DNA from: Kribbella amoyensis
GTDB lineage: Bacteria; Actinomycetota; Actinomycetes; Propionibacteriales; Kribbellaceae
Reading direction: 5' to 3'
DNA: 64,000 nt
NCBI RefSeq assembly: GCF_007828865.1
Contig: NZ_VIVK01000001.1
Location: forward strand, 3,472,001-3,536,000
Shown here: in pieces, positions 58,748 through 64,000 of the stretch
Layout: each line of letters begins with the position of its first letter
Position numbering within the stretch: position 1 is the stretch's first letter
Program-made: the position numbers and the translations under genes
The notes under the pieces: generated by a model
Databases searched by the model: none
What the model saw: the letters and a program-made list of their open reading frames with translations, nothing else
Told to the model about the DNA's origin: nothing

Positions 58748-60043
58748 ATGACTGCGGACCGACTGGCCGCGCGCCGGCCCGACAGCCCGTACGGCGCCGA
58801 CGGTCAGGGCGCGGTCGAGCTGATCGACGCGCAGGTCCGCGACGTGGTCCGCCGGGAGGGCATCGACCCGCTCCGCAACCCGTCGGCCGTGACCGCGATC
58901 GTCGCCACCGTCGTCCGCGAGTACGACGAGCGCAGCCTGACCGGGATCGTCCCGCCGATCGGCGACCTGGCCGCGGTCAGCCGGGAGGTGCACGACCGGG
59001 TGGCCGGCTTCGGCCCGCTGCAGCGGTACCTGGACGATCCCGCGGTCGAGGAGATCTGGATCAACGAGCCGTCCCGGGTGTTCATCGCCCGCGACGGCCG
59101 GCACGAGCTGACCACCACGGTGCTGACCGAGGAGGAGGTCGGCGACCTGGTCGAGCGGATGCTGAAGACCACCGGCCGGCGGATCGACGTCTCCCAGCCG
59201 TTCACCGACGCGCGGCTGCCGGACGGGAGCCGGGTGCACGTCGTGCTCGGCGGCATCACCCAGCGGTACGCCGCGATCAACATCCGCAAGTTCACCGTGC
59301 GGGCGACCCGGCTGGCCGACCTGGTCGCGCTCGGCTCGCTGACCCCGCACGCCGCGGCGGTGCTGGAGGCGTCCGTTGCCGTCGGCCTCAATGTGCTCGT
59401 CTCCGGCGGCACCCAGGCCGGCAAGACCACGATGCTGAACGCGCTGGCCGGGTCGATCCCGGGCAGCGAGCGGGTGATCTCCTGCGAGGAGGTCTTCGAG
59501 ATCCGGCTGCCGATCCCGGACTGGGTCTCGATGCAGACCCGCCAGGCCGGGCTGGAGGGTACCGGCGAGGTGCGGCTGCGCGACCTGGTCAAGGAGTCGC
59601 TGCGGATGCGCCCGTCCCGGGTCATCGTCGGCGAGGTGCGCGGCGAGGAGTGCCTGGATCTCCTCTTGGCGTTGAACTCTGGATTACCCGGCATGTGCAC
59701 GATCCATGCGAACTCCGCCCGCGAGGCGCTGACCAAGATGTGCACGCTGCCGCTGCTCGCGGGGGAGAACATCGGCTCCCGGTTCGTGCTGCCGACGGTG
59801 GCCGGGTGCGTCGACCTCGTCGTTCACCTCGGCATCGGGGCGGACGGGCAGCGGCGGGTGCGCGAGATCGTCGCGGTCACCGGGCGGGTCGAGGAGCAGG
59901 CGATCGAGACCGAGACGGTGTTCGGCCTGGTCGACGGCGGATTGCGCCGGGCAGAAGGGCAGTTGCCGCATCCGGAGCGGTTCCAGCAAGCCGGGTACTC
60001 GACCGCGGGCCTGCTCACCGAGCTGCCGCCGGGGGTGAGCTGA
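58748..60043 (+). CDS. tadA: CpaF/TadA-family secretion ATPase of a Tad pilus system
   Basis: This 431-residue type II/IV secretion ATPase shows GFGPLQRYLDDPAVEEIWIN, Walker A SGGTQAGKTTMLNALAG (about residues 218-234), an Asp box with CEEVFEIRLPIP, Walker B SRVIVGEVRGEECLDLLLAL and the His box GMCTIHANSAREAL. It powers assembly of Tad/Flp pili from the inner face of the membrane. It starts at ATG 58748 after GGGGAGACG. Its stop overlaps the tadB start by one base. No tadZ/ssd-type localisation gene precedes it. Confidence 0.93.
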   Translation: MTADRLAARRPDSPYGADGQGAVELIDAQVRDVVRREGIDPLRNPSAVTAIVATVVREYDERSLTGIVPPIGDLAAVSREVHDRVAGFGPLQRYLDDPAVEEIWINEPSRVFIARDGRHELTTTVLTEEEVGDLVERMLKTTGRRIDVSQPFTDARLPDGSRVHVVLGGITQRYAAINIRKFTVRATRLADLVALGSLTPHAAAVLEASVAVGLNVLVSGGTQAGKTTMLNALAGSIPGSERVISCEEVFEIRLPIPDWVSMQTRQAGLEGTGEVRLRDLVKESLRMRPSRVIVGEVRGEECLDLLLALNSGLPGMCTIHANSAREALTKMCTLPLLAGENIGSRFVLPTVAGCVDLVVHLGIGADGQRRVREIVAVTGRVEEQAIETETVFGLVDGGLRRAEGQLPHPERFQQAGYSTAGLLTELPPGVS

Positions 60044-60903
60044 TGGGACTGCTGATCGGGCTCTTCTTCGGCGTCGGGATCCTGCTGATCGTCTGGGCGT
60101 TCATCGCACCCGCCGACGAGGACGCCCCGGCCGAGGGCAAGCTACGGGCACGGGCGCGGGAGTTGCTGGCGAGCGCGGGCGTCGAGGGAGTGACGCCGGG
60201 CGCGTTCATCGGGGCCTGCGTGATCACCGGAGTGCTGGCGTTCGTGCTGATGTTCCTGGTGACCGCCGCGTTGCCGGTCGGAGCGGTGTTCGGCGTGATG
60301 GCCGGCGGTGTCCCGGTGGCGTTGCTCAAGGCAAGGGCCCGGAAGCGGCTCGCCGAGTTCCGGGAGCTGTGGCCGGACGTGGTCGACAACATCGCGTCCG
60401 CGGTGCGGGCCGGGCTGTCCTTGTCCGAGGCGCTGGCGCAGGTCGGGGAGCGCGGGCCGTTGCCGTTGCGCGATCCGTTCCGCCGGTTCGGGGCCGACTA
60501 CGCCTCGACCGGCCGGTTCGCCGAAGCCCTGGACCGGTTGAAGGAGCGGCTCGCGGATCCGGTCGGCGACCGCGTGGTGGAGGCGTTGCGGATCGCGCGC
60601 GAGGTCGGCGGTGGCGATCTCGGCCGGCTGCTGCGGTCGCTGTCCACCTTCCTCCGCGACGACGCCCGGACCAGGTCCGAGCTGGAGTCACGGCAGGCCT
60701 GGTCCGTCAACGGGGCCCGGGTCGCCGTGGCCGCGCCGTGGCTGGTGCTGGGCGCGTTGTCGTTCCAGGGCGACGTCATCCAGCGGTACAACTCGCCCGT
60801 CGGCGCGCTGATCATCGGGATCGGCGCCGCGGTCTGCGTGGTCGCGTACCGGTTGATGCTGCGGATCGGCCGGCTGCCGGAGCCGGGGCGGGTGCTGCGA
60901 TGA
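60043..60903 (+). CDS. tadB: TadB-like pilus assembly membrane protein
   Basis: ATG 60043 gives 286 residues. One N-terminal helix and a helix pair near residues 55-90 precede the T2SSF domain: FRELWPDVVDNIASAVRAGL, then SLSEALAQVG and LRIAREVGGGDLGRLLRSLS. Two C-terminal helices close the protein. With TadC it forms the membrane platform on which the ATPase acts. It overlaps both neighbours by 1-4 nt. Confidence 0.88.
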   Translation: MGLLIGLFFGVGILLIVWAFIAPADEDAPAEGKLRARARELLASAGVEGVTPGAFIGACVITGVLAFVLMFLVTAALPVGAVFGVMAGGVPVALLKARARKRLAEFRELWPDVVDNIASAVRAGLSLSEALAQVGERGPLPLRDPFRRFGADYASTGRFAEALDRLKERLADPVGDRVVEALRIAREVGGGDLGRLLRSLSTFLRDDARTRSELESRQAWSVNGARVAVAAPWLVLGALSFQGDVIQRYNSPVGALIIGIGAAVCVVAYRLMLRIGRLPEPGRVLR

Positions 60904-61838
60904 GCCCGGCCGCGATCGGTGCGCTGCTCGGCCTGGTGTTCGGTGCGGGACTGTTGCTGGTGATCCGGCGGTTGCCGTTCCTGCGGAAGCCGTCCGTCGA
61001 CGACCGGATCGGCCCGTACCTGCGCGACCTCGGCGGCGGCAACGTGTTCCTCGGGGTGACGACGTCGAGTTCGCCGTTCTCCGCGATCGTGCGGCTGTTC
61101 GGTCCGTCCCTGCGAGCGGGAGCGTTGCGGCTGGAGCGGATCCTCGGTGGTTCGGCGTCGATCCGGCGCCGGCTCGCCCGGGCAGGGATCGACCAGAGCG
61201 TCGAGGAGTTCCGGATCGAGCAGGTGCTGTGGGGCACGGTCGGCTTCGGCATCGGCCTGCTGATCGCGCTGGTCGCGTTGTCGCTCGGCGCCGGGAATCC
61301 GATCGGCCTGCTCGTCCTCAGCGGGATCCTCGCGGTGCTCGGCGTGTTGTCGCGGGACACCTATCTCACGACCCAGGTGAGCCGGCGCGAGCGGCGGTTG
61401 CTGGCGGAGCTGCCGACGGTCGCCGAGTTGCTCGCGTTGTCGGTCGCGGCCGGCGAAGGTCCCGCGGCGGCGCTCGACCGGGTCGCCCGATCCTGCCGGG
61501 GCGAGCTGGCCGAGGAGCTGAAGCGGGTCCTGGCCGAGACGCGAGCCGGGGAGACGCTGGTCCGCGCGCTCGACGGACTCGCGGACCGGACCGGGCTGGT
61601 CGCGTTGTCCCGGTTCGCCGACGGCCTCGCGGTTGCGCTCGAACGAGGGACCCCACTGGCCGACGTCCTCCGCGCGCAGGCGGGCGACATCCGGGAGGCG
61701 AACCGGCGGGACCTGATCGAGTCCGGCGCCCGCCGCGAGGTCTCGATGATGGTGCCCGTGATCTTCCTGGTGCTGCCTGTCACGATCATTTTCGCCTTCT
61801 ACCCGGGCGCAGTCGGTATCCGGCTGATCGCCGGATGA
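60900..61838 (+). CDS. tadC: TadC-like pilus assembly membrane protein
   Basis: This 312-residue protein starts at an ATG overlapping the tadB stop. It has an N-terminal helix, the T2SSF domain (RRLLAELPTVAELLALSVAA; GRAALSR-like ALSRFADGLAVALERGTPLA) and a C-terminal helix (MMVPVIFLVLPVTIIFAFYP). It is the second platform protein of the Tad machine. Fourteen bases separate it from the next small gene. Confidence 0.88.
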   Translation: MSPAAIGALLGLVFGAGLLLVIRRLPFLRKPSVDDRIGPYLRDLGGGNVFLGVTTSSSPFSAIVRLFGPSLRAGALRLERILGGSASIRRRLARAGIDQSVEEFRIEQVLWGTVGFGIGLLIALVALSLGAGNPIGLLVLSGILAVLGVLSRDTYLTTQVSRRERRLLAELPTVAELLALSVAAGEGPAAALDRVARSCRGELAEELKRVLAETRAGETLVRALDGLADRTGLVALSRFADGLAVALERGTPLADVLRAQAGDIREANRRDLIESGARREVSMMVPVIFLVLPVTIIFAFYPGAVGIRLIAG

Positions 61839-61852
61839 GATGAGGAGAACCC

Positions 61853-62050
61853 ATGTCCCTACTGCTGACCAGACTCGTGCTTGCGCTGGTCCTGAGACCA
61901 CGGCCGGCGGCCAAGGAGCGCGGCGACGTTCCCGGCTGGGTGCTGATCACGGTGATGACGGCCGGCCTGGTCGTCACGCTGTGGGTCGCCGCCGAGAACC
62001 AGCTGAAGGCCATCTTCGAACGCGCGCTGGACTCCGTCACCAACAAGTGA
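61853..62050 (+). CDS. Small Flp-pilin-like membrane protein
   Basis: This 65-residue protein has a basic N-terminus ending in ERGDVPGW and one hydrophobic helix (VLITVMTAGLVVTLWVAAEN), then an amphipathic tail (QLKAIFERALDSVTNK). Size, topology and place in the operon fit the major Tad pilin. The canonical Flp motif G-x4-E-Y is not intact: Glu-Tyr after the Gly is absent. Processing by a prepilin peptidase is therefore uncertain, and no peptidase gene is in the window. Confidence 0.7.
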   Translation: MSLLLTRLVLALVLRPRPAAKERGDVPGWVLITVMTAGLVVTLWVAAENQLKAIFERALDSVTNK

Positions 62051-62511
62051 GCCCGACTCCGCTGCACACGGGTGCCGGGCTGCGGGTGACCACGAGGCGA
62101 TGGAGTCCGCGACAGCCGCGGCCTGGTGGTCGCCGGCGGGGCGATCAGGGTGCCGCCGTGGTCGACTTCGTGCTGGTGTCGGTACTGGTGGTGCCACTGT
62201 TCCTCGCGGTGTTGCAGGTCGGCCTCTACCTGTACATCCGGAACACGATCACCGCCGCGGCCTCCGAAGGCGCCCACTACGCCGCCGTCCTGAACCGCGA
62301 TCCCGCCGACGGTGAGGAACACGCCCGTCGCCTGGTCACCGGGGTGGTTCGCGACGAGCTGGTCGAGGCCGTCACCGCGGAGCCGGTGGAGATCGAAGGA
62401 CAGCCGGGGGTCCGGGTGGTCGTGAAGGCGCACATGCCCGCACTCGGCCTGTGGGGACCAGGTCTCGGCTTCGAGGTCGAAGGCCACGCCGTCAAGGAGA
62501 CCGGCGAATGA
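62047..62511 (+). CDS. TadE-like pseudopilin
   Basis: GTG 62047 overlaps the previous stop (GTGA) and gives 154 residues; GTG 62086 is an alternative. A basic leader (RRWSPRQPRPGGRRRGDQG) is followed by the TadE-like motif AAVVDFVLVSVLVVPLFLAV and LYIRNTITAAASEGAHYAAV. Asp replaces the usual Glu at position 5 after the putative cleavage site. The rest is an outer domain. It probably forms a minor pilin or assembly factor of the Tad system. Confidence 0.78.
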   Translation: MSPTPLHTGAGLRVTTRRWSPRQPRPGGRRRGDQGAAVVDFVLVSVLVVPLFLAVLQVGLYLYIRNTITAAASEGAHYAAVLNRDPADGEEHARRLVTGVVRDELVEAVTAEPVEIEGQPGVRVVVKAHMPALGLWGPGLGFEVEGHAVKETGE

Positions 62512-63005
62512 CCCGCCGATCGTCCCGCCGACCGAGGCGGTGGCAGGTCAGATTGGTGCCTCGGGCAACGGATGAGCGGGGGAGTGCCGTGGTCGAGTTC
62601 TCCTGGCTGGCGCTGGTGCTGCTGATCCCGCTCGTGTACCTGATGCTCGGCGTCTTCGAGGTTCAGCGGGCCTCGTACGGCGCGACCGCGGCGACGCGGG
62701 CGGCCGGGCGTGCGTTCATCATCGTCCCGGCCGGACTGTCCGAGGACGACGCGCGCTCACGGGCGTACGAGGCGGCGCGGCTGGCGATGAAGGACCAGGG
62801 CATCGAGCTCCGGCCGGAAGAGCTCAGCATCTCCTGTACCCCGGCCTGCCTGGAGCCTGGTTCGACCGTGACGGTGCGGCTGGACACGCAGGTGCCGTTG
62901 CCGTTGATCCCCGACGCACTCGGCGGCGAGCGCCCCGCCGTACGGATCACCGCGTCGCACATCGAGTCGTACGGCGACTACCGCGAAGCCAAGGGGGACG
63001 GGTGA
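62508..63005 (+). CDS. TadE-family pseudopilin
   Basis: This 165-residue protein starts at an ATG overlapping the previous stop. After a basic leader, ERGSAVVEFSWLALVLLIPL is a classical TadE N-terminal motif with Glu at position 5 of the hydrophobic helix. A ~110-residue outer domain has Cys-Thr-Pro-Ala-Cys (likely a disulphide). It is a minor pseudopilin of the Tad machine. Confidence 0.82.
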   Translation: MTRRSSRRPRRWQVRLVPRATDERGSAVVEFSWLALVLLIPLVYLMLGVFEVQRASYGATAATRAAGRAFIIVPAGLSEDDARSRAYEAARLAMKDQGIELRPEELSISCTPACLEPGSTVTVRLDTQVPLPLIPDALGGERPAVRITASHIESYGDYREAKGDG

Positions 63006-63433
63006 CGGCGCGGCGCCGGGGTGAGGAGGGGCAGATGTCCGTGCTCATCATCGGGTTCACCGTGATCGTCGTCCTGCTGATCGTGGTCGTCACCGATCTG
63101 TCCAAGGTGTTCCTCGTCCGGCGCGACCTGGACGCGACCGCGGACGGCGCGGTGCTTGCCGCGGCCAACGGTCTCGCCGCCGTCTACGCCCAACCCGGGC
63201 CGGGGTCGAACGCCGAGCTCGATCCCGAGGAGGCCCGGCGGCTGACCGCGGAGTACCTGGACGCCGTTGCCGCAGGCACCCGTTTCGACGCCTTCGACTG
63301 GTCCGCCGACGTGACCGGGACGACGGTGACGGTGGAGCTCACGTCGAGTGTCGACCTGCCGTTCACGCCGCCCGGCTGGCAGGGATCGGCCGACGTCGGG
63401 TCGACCTCGTCCGCCACCGTCCCGATCCGCTGA
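63002..63433 (+). CDS. TadG-like pilus assembly protein
   Basis: GTG 63002 overlaps the previous stop. The 143-residue product begins RRRGEEGQMSVLIIGFTVIV, continuing VLLIVVVTDLSKVFLVRRDL and DATADGAVLAAANG, the pattern of the short actinobacterial TadG-like N-terminal region with one transmembrane helix. The outer domain is small and lacks a von Willebrand domain. It is the last gene of the Tad operon here. Confidence 0.8.
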   Translation: MTARRRGEEGQMSVLIIGFTVIVVLLIVVVTDLSKVFLVRRDLDATADGAVLAAANGLAAVYAQPGPGSNAELDPEEARRLTAEYLDAVAAGTRFDAFDWSADVTGTTVTVELTSSVDLPFTPPGWQGSADVGSTSSATVPIR

Positions 63434-63453
63434 CTCTTTGGCACGATGGACCG

Positions 63454-64000
63454 ATGAAGATCGAACTGAGCGGACGACGGGCCCTGGTGTCGGGATCCAG
63501 CCAGGGGATCGGCCTCGCGATCGCCACCGAGTTGGCGCGCGCCGGGGCGACGGTGGTGGTGAACGGCCGCGACCAGGGGAAGACGGAGCGGGCGGTGGTC
63601 GAGGTGGTCGGGGCGGTTCCGGGCGCCGAGGTGCTGCCGATCGCGGCCGACCTCGCGACAGCCGAGGGCGCCGAGTCGCTGCGGGAACGGGCCGGCGAGC
63701 TCGACATCCTGGTGAACAACCTCGGCATCTTCGGCGCGAGACCGGTGCTCGAGATCGACGACGACGAGTGGCGCCGGTACTTCGAGGTGAACGTGCTGTC
63801 CGCGGTGCGGCTGATCCGGCTGTACCTGCCCGGCATGATCGAGCGCGGCTTCGGCCGGGTGATGAACATCGCCAGCGACTCCGCCGTGGCGACTCCGGTC
63901 GAGATGGTCCACTACGGCATGACCAAGACCGCCCTGCTCGCCGTCACCCGCGGGTACGCGAAGGCCGCGGCCGGGACAGGCGTCACGGTGAACTCGGTGA
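63454..64000 (+). CDS. SDR-family oxidoreductase, 3' end outside window
   Basis: ATG 63454 opens a frame that runs off the window after 182 residues. The cofactor motif VSGSSQGIGLAIA, NNLG (Leu for Ala), the Ser in MNIASDSA and the YGMTK tyrosine-lysine pair are all present, so it should be an active NAD(P)-dependent short-chain dehydrogenase/reductase. Upstream, GCACGAT lies about 10 bp before the ATG without a ribosome site, which could mean a leaderless transcript. The substrate is unknown. It is unrelated to the Tad operon by content. Confidence 0.9.
   Translation, partial: MKIELSGRRALVSGSSQGIGLAIATELARAGATVVVNGRDQGKTERAVVEVVGAVPGAEVLPIAADLATAEGAESLRERAGELDILVNNLGIFGARPVLEIDDDEWRRYFEVNVLSAVRLIRLYLPGMIERGFGRVMNIASDSAVATPVEMVHYGMTKTALLAVTRGYAKAAAGTGVTVNSV

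Overview
The window is about 70% G+C, with dense genes, many GTG starts, ATGA/GTGA start-stop overlaps and several leaderless-looking promoters. It looks like a chromosomal segment of a soil actinobacterium. The set of saccharolytic glycoside hydrolases, an inositol operon, a 180-kDa-type NAD-glutamate dehydrogenase and a Tad pilus locus would fit Kribbella or another member of the Propionibacteriales; this genus guess is inference from gene content. No rRNA, tRNA, CRISPR array, insertion sequence or prophage was recognised.

Layout. 1-15171 is a polysaccharide-use region. It holds the end of a heparinase II/III-type lyase, a DUF2264 protein, an atypical short-chain dehydrogenase divergent from a TetR regulator, a DeoR-HTH/LacI-sensor hybrid regulator, a D-2-hydroxyacid dehydrogenase and a sugar ABC importer without its own ATPase. 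A YesL-like membrane protein, a GH76 enzyme without an export signal and a secreted GH2 enzyme with a LamG insertion follow. 15172-22311 holds a membrane protein with a degenerate sigma-like N-terminus, tryptophan 2,3-dioxygenase, an AbiE-like nucleotidyltransferase/winged-helix pair behind a striking operator-promoter, a small membrane protein and a two-component system. 22436-28291 encodes a 1951-residue DUF11-repeat surface protein ending in a sortase-like LPDTG signal.

28345-32150 holds a MarR regulator followed by a compact five-gene redox operon: a small Ser/Gly-rich membrane-anchored protein, ApbE-like flavin transferase, b-heme-type membrane protein, NuoF-like flavoprotein and 3Fe-4S-type ferredoxin. 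I regard it as the best candidate for an under-described system, a minimal route carrying electrons from the cytosol across the membrane. NAD-glutamate dehydrogenase follows at 32283-37148 and is closed by a perfect 34-bp palindrome.

37317-50495 is a complete myo-inositol catabolic island: a GntR regulator divergent from a Gfo/Idh gene, iolE, iolC, an aldolase, iolB, iolD, a sugar ABC importer, iolG and iolA. It would import inositol and convert it to acetyl-CoA plus a triose phosphate. 50547-57119 holds a secreted GH84 enzyme, another Gfo/Idh gene, then about 1 kb of decayed gene fragments next to a GntR regulator very similar to the inositol one, which suggests a lost second sugar locus. 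57123-58450 is an ECF sigma factor with a downstream membrane protein. 58748-63433 is a compact Tad-type pilus/secretion operon (ATPase, two membrane platform proteins, four small pseudopilin-like proteins). The window ends inside a short-chain dehydrogenase with intact catalytic residues.
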